Positions 10,347 to 21,141 of a stretch of DNA of 64,000 nt are shown piece after piece. The position numbers and the translations under genes were made by a program. The notes under the pieces were generated by a model that did not search any database, was not told the origin of the DNA, and saw only the letters and a program-made list of their open reading frames with translations. The DNA comes from Schizochytrium sp. TIO01. Taxonomy: Eukaryota; Sar; Bigyra; Thraustochytrida; Thraustochytriidae. The stretch spans positions 1,114,600 through 1,178,599 of the forward strand of contig SMSO01000031.1 of assembly GCA_004764695.1 (NCBI GenBank), given 5' to 3'. Position 1 is the first letter of the stretch; every line of letters starts with the position of its first letter.

Positions 10347-11837
10347 TCACATGTACAAGACACGGGCGGGGATTTGTGCAAACCCGTCAGCATCTTTCTT
10401 GGCGGTTGCAATGCTAGTCATATGCATCGCATTTGCAAAAGCGGAGCGCTGAAACAGAGCACCGCCTTTCACGGTAAAACTGTGGATTTGAGTAAAGCAC
10501 TCTACTTTGCAGGTGCAAGGTTCACCCAAAACGGTTGTTTCGCTGAGCTTGCAACGCAAAATTTTGGAGGATTGTATTGCTTTCGTGAGCTGAGTTTTGA
10601 AGCCTGCAAAGCTCAAACGACTGACGCCTCGCTGCGCAGAACTTGCGGCTATTGCGGCAGCTTCAACAGCTGCATTACTCCTCTTTGCCACAAGTGAGGA
10701 AAAGGTGGTCTCATCGCACGATGAGGTACGTGTTGGGCCAGGTGCAGGGACCACCCTTGAGACCACACTCCCTGATTGCCGGAGAGGCGCAAGGTTTGGC
10801 AAGTGGCACGCGTGGCGAATAGGCTGCACAGTGCTGGTTATCACAACAGATCCTTGGTAAAGGTTTTCCAGTATTTTGCTCGCCTTTGATGGGTCAGTGT
10901 TATTTGCAAATTCAACGCGTCCAGCAGCAGTCATTTTCACATTAAAGACTCCTGAGCATGCTCGCAGTGACCCTGAGAAAGCATCAACAGCAATTCCATC
11001 GTACTCAATTAATGCTGTCGGATTTCTTTGAGATAGAACGCTGCCGAGGGCTTCGAGAAGGTTGTTATGTACACGGGGTTGTTCTCTTTCATCCAAGGCC
11101 TGTTCATGAGTCAAAGTGTCGTGCGTCTCCACAGCTAGCCCACATCCTTTTGCCGGGCAATGTTGATTTTCCGCAAACCATTTGCGCCCACATTCATGGT
11201 GAATATGATGTCCACAGGGCAGCTCAAGAAGGACTTGGGCTGAGATCTCGTGCAGGCATTCTTCACATGAAGCGCATCTGGCAGTAAGCCAGTCTTCCAT
11301 CTCGGTATCGTCTGAACGCTGCTGGCCTTGACGAGAGTCGACTTCAGCAGGACTTGATGTTCGAGGCTTACTAGTAGTATTCAAAGATGCTTCTGCTGCA
11401 GGGTAAAGGCTACCCAAAGTTACGTAAACGACTGGCAGTTTTGCAAACAGTCCAGGGTGGAGTCCTTTGCGAATGCCTTGTTTAATGTACTGCGCCTCAA
11501 GTCTGCCATCAGAAGAGCATCGCTGCAGAAAGCGAATGTGCTTGTATAAGTTCTCGACGGGGTCATCCTCTTCTCTGCATCTTGCTTCACTATCATCACT
11601 GTAGCAAACCTCTGCTTCATCTTCAAGAGCATCACTGATGCGAGTAGCTACGTCTTCGCCGGAAGAGTACTGATCTTCTTCACCCCCACTACTGCTACTA
11701 CTGTCATTGTTGTTATTGCTGCTGAGGGCGATCTCCTTTACGTTGATACCCCCGCTGCAATTTTCCTGGTCCTCCAGCAAGCTGGATGCCGGCGCCAAGC
11801 ACGCCTCGACCTCCAGCTGGTCCTCCCGTCTCGCCAT
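10347..11837 (-). CDS. RING-H2 finger protein, putative E3 ubiquitin ligase
   Basis: 496 residues from the ATG at 11837. RING-H2 domains bind E2 enzymes and promote ubiquitin transfer. The N-terminal ~95 residues are acidic and Asn/Ser-rich, probably disordered. The RING lies at about 191-232: C191-x2-C194, C208, H210, H213, C216, then C227 and C232. The last pair is spaced C-x4-C (CPAKGC) instead of the usual C-x2-C, so the second zinc site may be unusual; an extra C188 sits just before the domain. The C-terminal 250 residues are not recognised. They include LRACSGVFNVKMTAAGRVEF, an Ala-rich helix and a Cys-rich segment (RCKLSETTVLGEPCTCKVEC) without a clear known fold. No membrane segment or signal peptide is visible. 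Substrate unknown. Confidence 0.75.
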   Translation of the reverse strand: MARREDQLEVEACLAPASSLLEDQENCSGGINVKEIALSSNNNNDSSSSSGGEEDQYSSGEDVATRISDALEDEAEVCYSDDSEARCREEDDPVENLYKHIRFLQRCSSDGRLEAQYIKQGIRKGLHPGLFAKLPVVYVTLGSLYPAAEASLNTTSKPRTSSPAEVDSRQGQQRSDDTEMEDWLTARCASCEECLHEISAQVLLELPCGHHIHHECGRKWFAENQHCPAKGCGLAVETHDTLTHEQALDEREQPRVHNNLLEALGSVLSQRNPTALIEYDGIAVDAFSGSLRACSGVFNVKMTAAGRVEFANNTDPSKASKILENLYQGSVVITSTVQPIRHACHLPNLAPLRQSGSVVSRVVPAPGPTRTSSCDETTFSSLVAKRSNAAVEAAAIAASSAQRGVSRLSFAGFKTQLTKAIQSSKILRCKLSETTVLGEPCTCKVECFTQIHSFTVKGGALFQRSAFANAMHMTSIATAKKDADGFAQIPARVLYM

Positions 11838-13754
11838 TCACTAGTCGAACAGAGACGAATTTAGATTGCCTCAAACGAGCACGCCAAGGTTTACACGCTG
11901 CGCCAACCTTTTGGATTGCTGGCTATAGTTTTCTTAGCTGTTGTGCTCTAATGTTCTGGCTTGGGATGTGTAAATTGGTGTAAAAAATTAATTGTATTCC
12001 CACCGCGTGGCAGTCTCCAATGCAAAGCGAGAAGATGTGCTGTATAATTCCAACCAACCCAGCAATACGAGTTTCTCGTTTTGTTTCTCTAGTGCTTCTT
12101 CTTCTCACAGGTGCACTGGGCGAGCGACTTCAACAAATCTCCTCTTGCCCGATTTTCTGTAGAAGCAAACGGTTTAGAGCCGCCGTTTCCGCCCTGGGAA
12201 GTCTTGACAAACAAAGTGACGCACGACGTCCGCTTGGCGTGCAAGAGCCTTTTCTGTGCCAGTTCTGACTTTGCTGGGGAGCGTTTTCTTCTTCAAAGCC
12301 GAGCACAATGCCTCCTTTGCCTGCTCTCTGGAGCTGTTCCGGTGACTCTGGAATTAGCCCGTCTGAGGACAAGTCTGCTCTGCCTAGCACTTTGGTATAG
12401 GTCAGTAGGGCTTTCTCTACCACTGTTGCTGTGCAGTGCTGTTCTCTACAGCACGCTTTCTCCTCGATATCGAGGCCGTCGTCGCTATTGATGAGTGGCC
12501 TGGTTGCAAGGCTGCGAGTTTGGGGTTTGCCCAAGGGTGATCAAACGGCCGGTGGCTCGTCTGTCGAAGTAGGGTCCGCTCACTATTGAGGATTTGCCTG
12601 CCGGGCGAGCAGCCCTGTGAAAGAGTGAGTTCCCATCGGAACCCTCGATTTCTTTTGCTTTTTATCTTTTACTTTTTATTTTATTTAAAAATAATAGTTA
12701 TAAAATATTTAATTTTAGAAAAAGGGAATTGTTCCACATCCAAGTTGACTTTATCAATTTATTTATAGTAGTTACTATGGTTAAGAATATATACAATAAG
12801 TACTCTGAAAGTATTTGTAAAATATTAGAATGAAGAATTAAAGGGAAAAAAGAAAGAAAGAAGAAAGGAAGGAAGGGGAAGATGTATCGCGAGCCTGAGA
12901 GAAATGGAATTTCTCGCAACTCCTATGTTCTGAAACCATGATGTCTTGATCAAAGAGAAGACAAGGCCAGCTGCGGCATCAGAATGAGGCATGTTTGTCT
13001 TCCAAGCCAAGCGACATGTGCTCACCTGAAAGGCACAGAGATGACGCATAGCTACCTACCTTCGTACCTACCTACGTACCTAGTTTAAAAAAACCAAATA
13101 ACATTTTATTTATATATATATTTTATTTTAATTAAAAAATATATATATTAAATTGTAAAACCCCAAAAGCTAAAACTTTTGAACTCGTAAAATAAAATAA
13201 TAACATAACAAAATAACAGCGAGCAAGGATGTGAAGGTGTTTTCAGTGGAGTGAACACGCGCCTGCCGCGGCCTCTTAAACTTGCTCTTCACAAGCTCTT
13301 AGCGAACTAGTGCTCCAATAGTATATCATTATGTCTAGGGTAACAACGATGCGTTGAGTGGCTCTATCTCCCTACCTCTGTATCTATCTATGCAATTCTC
13401 TAAATAGGTAAGTATGTATTCTCTAATCAGGTAAGTGAGAAAGAAAGTAAGTAAGTAACAGTTGGGTGCAACTTGGACTTTCTCTGTTTTAGTCAGCATT
13501 GCCGGGGATGATCTCTCTTGTATTCTTCAATATCTTGAATTATCATCATATCATCACCCCAAAGAAGACTGAGCGTAGGCGATTGAGTGTTGAAACTTCT
13601 TCCGAGTCTTTCTGAGTGCCGTGTGCTGTTTGATGAACGAGTGATTGATTGGTTGGGTTCGTCTCCACGGAAGGATCCGAGTCTCTGGAAGTTTGAGGCC
13701 TCAGGCCAAGGACGCGGCGAAGGCTACTAACATCATCATCATCATCATCATGAT

Positions 13755-13802
<48 letters not shown>
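13755..13802. repeat. (CAG)16 microsatellite
   Basis: An uninterrupted CAG triplet array of 48 bases, directly preceded by a (CAT)n run at 13729-13750. It is not in a recognised gene. Confidence 0.95.
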
Positions 13803-15150
13803 GTTGAAATTAACTTCTTGAACAACAGTATCATAAGTAGCTAGCTAGCTCCTGTGTCAATTAATTCGATTGGTCCTGTGCCAGCACGTTGGAATTCCAC
13901 ATCCGTGTCTTGGAAAATAGTTGTAGCCCTATGATTCAACAATTCAAGTTGATTGCAGCTGCTTCCATTTAGCGCCTAGCCTGTTTGCACAGTCTACGCA
14001 GAAGGATAGTCGCACCTTGAGCTTCCTAATGAAATGATTGGAAATTTCTGATCCATGTGCAACCTCAGCTTCATTCACTAATTCGTTCATCCAATCATTC
14101 ATTTTCTCAACGGGTTTCCAGGTTCTTGAAGATTGTGGAGTGCGTGCATTTACATCCATCCCCCTCAAACTAACTTCGAAGACCACGAGTGTTCAATGGA
14201 TTATCTCTTTAGTGGCCTGCAGGTCAACACTTAGTTCATTGCCCTGCAGGCCTTGCTTGGCTTGAGCACGGGCGTAAGGAAGGAGCAACTTAAGAGAGGC
14301 TCGTCCGCAGCGCCCACAGTGAGCACAGCGGTGTCGTCAAAGTTCTCCCTTCGCAAAGCGCGATGCCCTTTTGGTGTCTTTCAAACAGCGGTGTCTGCGG
14401 GCGGAGCTACAACGCTTATCTCTGAGTTCACTAGCTCCTCACACAGAGGGCTGCGGGGGGGCCCCCTCTCTGCTACCGCTCCAAACAGCCGCCTTTTGCC
14501 CCCCAACAACGACACGCAGAGTTTTTCTGTTCCCCCTTTCTCAATTCCTCGGGCGGGAACGGAAAACAGCGACCAAGCGGCAGCAGCGCTCCGCAAGCTT
14601 GCAGGCAGGCAGGCAGGCAGGCAGGCAAGCAAGCAAGCAAGCAAGCTCGCTGAGCCTCCGCGGAAGCCGCTCACTGGCACCGCTGGAGTGGCCGCGTCGG
14701 CGTTGGCAGGGCCGCGCACGCCGGAGCGAGAGTCGAGCCTCGCGCCGCCTCCACGCCGTCCGTGCGCCGCCTCCCTGTGGGCCGTCGCAAGTAACCGGGA
14801 CGAAGCGAGTACACACCTCTGCGAAAACGCCAACCAAAACTTGGCCACTCGGGGCCTCATTTCGATCACCAACGAGTGACCCTGCAGGCGGGATGCTGGA
14901 AAGGCAAGCTTCGCGTCTGCGTGGCGAGAGCAGGTCAGTGCGCTTTGGGGCAAGCCGCCCTTGCTCTTGCTCCTGCTCCTTCGAAGGCGCTGCTGTTCCA
15001 GCTTTCTGCGCCGATCCTGGCTGGCGTTCTCTTTGCTTTGCAAAATAAAACATAAATTGACGAGCGTGTTTGTGTGTTCTGCCTTCTGTAGGTGAATGTA
15101 AATAAGTACGTCAGTCAAAGCGATACTTACTCTCTTTTCGAAATCCAATC

Positions 15151-15204
15151 TGCCTTGCCTTGCCTTGCCTTGCCTTGCCTTGCCTTGCCTTGCCTTGCCT
15201 TGCC
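15151..15204. repeat. (TTGCC)n microsatellite
   Basis: About eleven perfect copies of a five-base unit, in a region without a recognised gene. Confidence 0.95.
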
Positions 15205-15823
15205 GGTCCTGGTCCCGGGAGGTTGGGTCGTCCGTCTCCCTCCGGCTCAAGTCTCAGCGCGCCAGGGTACGAGGCGCATGGATCTCCAGAAGGAAGCCCA
15301 CGTTTGTGTCTTTCGACGTTCGGCACATTGCCTAAGCTGGATTGGATTTGGCGTCGAGAGAGAAGTGGACTCAACCAAGTCACCTCAACTTAGTCACCTT
15401 CGCCACACCTCGATACCGGTAACCAATCTGTAATCTCTCGGAAGGCTGGAATGAATGCATGAATCGCAATGTCGACGTGCAAAGCTGCCAAGCCAAGGCG
15501 ATCTTAGGCCCCGGAAGCGAAACGAATCCCAGAAGAGAAGGCGACTTTGGGCGTTTCCTCTCGTTTCGTTTCCTTTCGTTTCGCGTTAAGCGCGAGGAGT
15601 CTCGTTTGTTTGCGAAGACTGACCAAGGAAGGCTGTACGCCAAGTTGACTTTCTCGACTCACTTATTTATTTATTTATTTATTTAATTCCAGGCAGGCTT
15701 TGGATCCTCTCGCCGCGGGTCTTGGCTTGAGACCAACGCGAAGAGCCTCGAGCTGGCCAGCTTCGTCCTCGTCTGGGCGAAACGACGCCACTGTTCCTGA
15801 TTGGATTGCCTTCGCTGTTTTGT

Positions 15824-15917
15824 CATACATACATACATACATACATACATACATACATACATACATACATACATACATACATACATACATACATACATAC
15901 ATACATACATACATACA
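15824..15917. repeat. (CATA)n microsatellite, about 23 copies
   Basis: A perfect four-base tandem array of about 94 bases. It creates long artificial frames of HTYI or MYVC repeats that should not be read as protein. Confidence 0.95.
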
Positions 15918-16616
15918 CAATAATGTCCATCGCACGACTCGAAAGGGAGAAAAAGGGAAAAGGATCAGATCAAGAGGAAGAAAATCTCTTTTAAGCACTT
16001 TTTTCCTTCTGTGAGAAAGAGAAGAGACTGAAAATTAAACATAATGAAACCTCGAGGGAAGAAAAGACGTCACTCCATGCCCCACGTGTACTGCGTGTAC
16101 TGCGTGCTATGAGGCGTAAAGGTACGCTTCTCAAGCCCAAGGCCATTGCAGAGTCGAGGATGTTGCGCTTGGCGGTAGCCAATCGTGGTCTCGCCGGTAC
16201 TTGTGCCGTCGGAACTTCAATCTACCTACCTCTCTCCACAACGTTTTGCTCAACACGGTTCACCAGTAATTTGTTTATGTTTATTATATTAAAAAAATCA
16301 AAAAATTAAAAAAGAAACGAAAAAGTAGAAATAGATATTTATTAAGAAGAATACTAAATAGAACGACATTTTTGTTACAATAATAATAATAATAATAAAA
16401 ATAATAAAGTGAAACGTATGCACCCCAAGTCTATAAAACTCAGGCACGATGAGCGCAATAACCCAAGAGCTGCAGCATCGAGCTGCTGCGTGTGTCTGTC
16501 GTTGGCCTCTACGCACACATCTTTGCCAGGAAGTACGTCGCATTTCTCCATTTCTTCGAAGAAAGAAATAATCATCACCCATAAAAGTCATTCTACCTAC
16601 AAAAACAACAAGTTGC

Positions 16617-16700
16617 AAAACAAAACAAAACAAAACAAAACAAAACAAAACAAAACAAAATAAATAAATAAATAAATTAATTAATTAATTAATTAATTAA
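16617..16700. repeat. Compound AT-rich microsatellite
   Basis: Three adjoining tandem arrays with gradually changing units: (CAAAA)n to about 16660, (TAAA)4 to about 16676 and (TTAA)n to about 16700. Confidence 0.95.
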
Positions 16701-17794
16701 AGAGCGACGAATGTGCTAAGGGAAGGGAATGATAGCAGGTAGGCACGTACTACCTATCTTGAACCAAAGAACGGGTGCGATTTGGGGAATCAACTACCGA
16801 ACGGAGTTCTTGTACCTGGCCATAGCTGCCTTTTACCGAGTGAGGTTCCTCCTTCCGCTGGAACTTGGCCCCTTGCGAGGGTCGGGGCTGCTTCTGCGCA
16901 CCTGCGGACGGCCTTCTTTCGCACTCGAGCGAGGGACGGGGTACAGTGAAAGGCCGCTCGCCATTTGCCAGAATCGACCAGAGTCGGAGCTCTTTTCGAG
17001 TGGTCAGTCATTGGCGAACCACCGGTGTCTTCTTGCAAAGCACGCCGCCACTGCATACCTGCATGCAGCCAATGCAAAGCAATGCAAAGCAATGCAATGC
17101 AATGCAATGCAGTGCAATGCAATGCAATGCAGCTTTGGCGACCACATCTGATCAATCGTGCATACCCATCGAGACAGATGGCGAGATTCGTTGTGCGGGT
17201 GAACCTGAGATTTATTTGGTCGGTTGCACGCACGCATGGTGGGCCAATGGAATCTACAACGGTGCTCCACTGCAGAGTCAGAGACATGTAGAACGACGTG
17301 TAGAATGAATGAGTGAACGACATGTAGAGTGAGTGAATGAATGCGCGAATGAATGGATGCGCGAATGAATGAATGAATGAGTGTGAGCGAACGAGAGTTG
17401 AATGGGTGAGCTCATTCTGGCACCAAGCTCGACGCGGCGGCCAGCGTGGCCACGTTCGGGAACAGGCCCTCGGCAAGGCCTGCGCACAACGAGCGAGCGA
17501 TGCTGCTGGCAAGTAAGTAAGTAGCTTCGCTGGGTGAACGAGTGAATGGCCCTTCGGGAGGCCCAAGTCGAACGTCCTCGATCCCAGGGCTGCGAGATTC
17601 CATCTCGTTTCGAGTGTGGCTGTCACGTGTGGTACGTGCCAGCTTCTACGTGAGCAGCCCCAAGCCCATACTCACGCCCACTAGCGCTTCGGCTAGCGCC
17701 TGGGAGCCCGTCCTTCCAGCCCACGTGTGCGATCGTCCTCGATGGAGGAAGGCGGCCATCGCGAGAGCCACGATGCCCTCGAGTTAACCTGAGT

Positions 17795-17828
<34 letters not shown>

Positions 17829-18520
17829 GACAGCAGAAATAGCAGAAGCGGTGGCAGCAGCAGTGGCACTCGAAGCAGAGCTAGAGCGGCCCGCCCGGAG
17901 GAACTGGGTGTCGATGGCGGCGGCTCGATATGCACAGAAGGGCTCAGGACTTTGTTTGGCACAGTAGCGGGCACTAGCTATGCAGCTAGCAGTCATCTAC
18001 CAGGCAACTAATCAAGTTTACACTAAGGCTGAGAGCGGTGCCATTTCTAAGTTGGCGATGGATGCGGAATGATGAGACAGAAAACTAACTATCTATTGAT
18101 TGATTGCTGTGAGATTCGGGCGACGATGAATTCATGTGCAGGAGCGAAGTTCAGGTTTGCCTGAAACCGCGATGGTAACAGGCAGGCTCACCAGAGGGAA
18201 CAGGACTGCCAAGGTATTGGTAGAAGGAGGAGTTAGCACCCCGTTGTGCTTTTCTTTGGCCGAGGAGAAGGAAGAAGTAGGAGAGAACGGACAGAATTGG
18301 CTCAGAAAGCTCTAAAGGCAATAGAGACTACTGGCCTCAACTTCTTCTTATTACTCTTATTCTTATTACCAAAACATACCTCTTCTTCTTCTTCTTGGAC
18401 CTGTTGAGCTTGCGGTAAGGAAGTAAGCAAGTCAGTAAGACTGCGTCTGCATACTTGGAGTGTACGAGAATGGCTGCGAGTTGGTTGTTGTAGTGTATTT
18501 TATTTTCTTGTCTTTAGCAA

Positions 18521-18524
<4 letters not shown>

Positions 18525-18555
<31 letters not shown>
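18525..18555. repeat. Poly-T run of 31
   Basis: A homopolymer of 31 T followed by about 130 bases of strongly AT-rich DNA. It could be the tail of an old retroposed copy on the minus strand, but no element body or target-site duplication was seen. Confidence 0.9.
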
Positions 18556-18561
<6 letters not shown>

Positions 18562-19278
18562 AAATTTAAATAAATATAAACAAATTGAATATAAATTAAA
18601 ACTAAATTTATTTTAAAATCTTAAAGTAGACTTTTAGTTTTAAAGTAAAAGATAATATATTAACAGGAATTTATTCTAAATGATATGAATACATTATTAG
18701 TATTATGTATAATTCGATTTGAGCGAAGCGCCTGCAAGATGGATAGTTGATATGGTAAGAGTAGCTCAGAAAAGTTAGTGAAGTTGCCTGCTTCAAGTCA
18801 GGGAGATCTTCAGAAGTAGTGCAGTCAGGTCGCCGCGTGCCGGTGCAGACGTGCATAATGGTCCGGACCGCTGTAGCGAAGAAATGTCACAGTCTCTGAA
18901 AAGCTCGCTTCGAGATTTTGCGGGCGAAGCTTTCTTACAAGCCTGCCCTGAGTGCGCAATTTCTTACAGATGAATCACTTCGCTTCATTTTCGCAGAGTT
19001 GCTGTTGCCTACGTCAGTACTGCTGACACCATCGATGCAAACTCAACTTCCTACTCAAAACCAGATAGTCGATAGATCAGTTTAATTTTAGCACTAGTAA
19101 CAGGAGACAAAACCGAGTCCTTGGGTATTGAGCTGAGAGGTGGGAAAAAGTCGTCCAAGAAGATCGTGGTCCATCAAAATCAAAGCCAAACGGCACAGCA
19201 AGAAAACATAACTTCATTGTTCAGCAGAGAAGATCGCCTCAGCTTCGCGTGCCATTCATTCTCTATATTTTGTCAGGG

Positions 19279-19494
19279 GGTGAGCCAACGGCAATGGATG
19301 CAAGGAATTTTAAAGATCGTGTGGCTTTGAAAGGATCTCGAAGTCATGGCTTAATGCATTCCCCGTACGTTGTATACATGCGAGGAGATACGAACGATAC
19401 TTTGGAGCAATGGTGGCTGGTCTTGATCAAGAAGATTTGGTCTCGCCCAAGCCAATGCCCCAATTTTGGCGCGAAGTTTCGTGAGCTGGAATTC
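19279..19494 (+). other. Possible unrecognised coding fragment
   Basis: An ATG-started frame (MDARNFKDRVALKG...) of about 70 codons reads in ordinary-looking composition up to ELEF. It is followed at 19495 by GTATGT, a possible splice donor, and later by another AAG-GTATGC donor-like site near 19552. It may be an exon or a decayed gene. No family is recognised and the call is weak. Confidence 0.2.
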
Positions 19495-20983
19495 GTATGT
19501 CTTTCATTATTGTTTCAACATAGTTCTTGGGAGTTGACCTATAATATCAAGGTATGCTTTTATGCTTAACGAGCCTGATATACGTGTTACGAATGTTGTG
19601 AGACTGTAGATTTGAAATATAATATTTGCTCGACAAAATTTGATCAAGTTCGGTATTCCAAACGATGCTTTTGAGAACAAAATATATGTTATCCTGGTCT
19701 ACACTAGAATGCTCATGGGACCGCAGCGAAACCAAATTAACGAGGAAGCTCACTAATTAAATTAGACATGGCATTGCCTGGCAAGCGAAGCGTGTGATGA
19801 ATGTTTTTGCTCTTCTGTTTAATTCATAAATGTATGCACTAAACATTTAAAAAAAACTACACAAAACCGTAATGCTTTAGTTCGGTTTAAAGTGTTGTTT
19901 TGCTCAAACTTAAGTCTCTTAGTGTTGAAATTTTGAAGTCATATCAAACACTATAAATTTGACTACGTTGTTGTTAACGTCCTAGTGGGCAAACGGTTGG
20001 GAGAATCCGGGCCGGCAATTTGGAATTCAAAGAGTTTTCAACAAACAATCGCAAAAAGAATACTTAGAATTATTCTTCTTTCAAAGTCAGCACTTGAGGA
20101 TTTGATATGTAATTGTCAAAACAGAGTGAAATGCGCCATGTTCGATCATGTCAACAGCTTAATGTCCAAGAAAGCTCCAATGCAGCATCGTGACGTGTCT
20201 CGCCAGACTAGTTGTCCTCAGCAGCCAGCTCAGTTCTGAACTATAATAAGAGTAGGAAACTAAACTCATGAGAAAAGGTAGTAGACCACCAACTGATCGA
20301 GCAGTCTTCAATCCTACTACTAAATTGAAAGTTGTTTCTTGTCGGGGGAATTATTATGCCCGTGGCACCTCCTTTTCGCAAGATGTATGGTGTCGCAACC
20401 GTCAGCATTGCGATGTCATGACCACCAGCAATTTCAAGTTGGTACTAGCCTCCAGCACAGAACAACCCGTCCGCCGCGCCAGCGTCTTGGAAACAATACC
20501 CGGCAGTTCGTCTTCTACCAAATTATGTACTACTCCACGACATTCATCGATCCCGCATTCCCCTTTCCAAGAGCCCGATGATCATCACTCATTCCCCAGC
20601 AAGTAAATTCCACTCCTCGGCTCACCATAGCATAGCATAGCTCTTCTTGTGTCCTCTCACCGTCAGAAACAGAAACAGAGCCACAAACCTACAAAATTCT
20701 ACAGAACTTCCATGTTTTTATATCGTGCTCAATGTCCCACGCATCCCAAGCTGCTCCACGACACGATTTCATGATTTCATGAGCAGCTATGTAGGAAGGA
20801 GTGGACTTCGAGTTTCAATGAATTATAAGTAACAAAGAGAAGGAGGAAAAAAATGCAAGAGAAAAGAGAAACCGCTAGAAGAAGTTTAGCATCGTTACAT
20901 AATAAACAGTTTCATATTCTTGAAAGTTGGATGATTTCTTTCTTTTCTGATATTTTAATTGGCGCGTAGTTTCGCGCTCTCGA

Positions 20984-21019
20984 GGCCGCAGACCGCCGGA
21001 CACGAGAAGGTCTGCGGCC
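20984..21019. promoter_or_regulatory. GC-rich 11-bp inverted repeat upstream of the ankyrin-like gene
   Basis: GGCCGCAGACC at 20984-20994 and its exact complement GGTCTGCGGCC at 21009-21019 flank a 14-base spacer. It lies about 120 bases before the ATG at 21142. A related half-word, GCGGTCTGAGGCG, follows near 21086. It could be a dyad binding site or a hairpin in the leader; function is unknown. Confidence 0.5.
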
Positions 21020-21141
21020 CCTTAATCGACACTGCGGATTACAACACTGCAAGGTCTGTTCACTTACCACCCTTGTGGCCCTCGCGGCGGTCTGAGGCGT
21101 GGGTCAGCGATTAGGGGGCCGAGATCGTCCTTGATTCCGCC

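Larger units (their letters stand above)
11838..21141. repeat. Gene-poor microsatellite island I
   Basis: Over 9 kb with no convincing gene, but dense in short tandem repeats of unrelated units. Examples: (CAT)n 13729-13750, (CAG)16 13755-13802, (GCAG)6 then (CAAG)5 14601-14646, (TTGCC)n 15151-15204, (TTTA)n about 15663-15685, (CATA)n 15824-15917, (CAAAA)n then (TAAA)n then (TTAA)n 16617-16700, (ATGCA)n about 17086-17130, (GAAT)n about 17304-17384, (CAG)n 17798-17826 and T31 at 18525-18555. A GC-rich block lies at 14.26-15.05 kb. The long open frames here coincide with repeats or base skew. From about 18.9 to 20.6 kb repeats thin out, and only fragmentary frames with no recognised homology are present. 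Confidence 0.7.

Noticed and set aside
14253-15250. Overlapping frames of 170-290 codons on both strands
   Set aside because: A GC-rich block with few stops, crossing (GCAG)n, (CAAG)n and (TTGCC)n arrays; no domain on either strand and no reason to prefer one frame.
15675-16014. Frames of HTYI and MYVC repeats
   Set aside because: They are the (CATA)n array read in different frames.
18525-18690. Retrotransposon tail at T31
   Set aside because: No reverse transcriptase, element body or target duplication was seen next to it.
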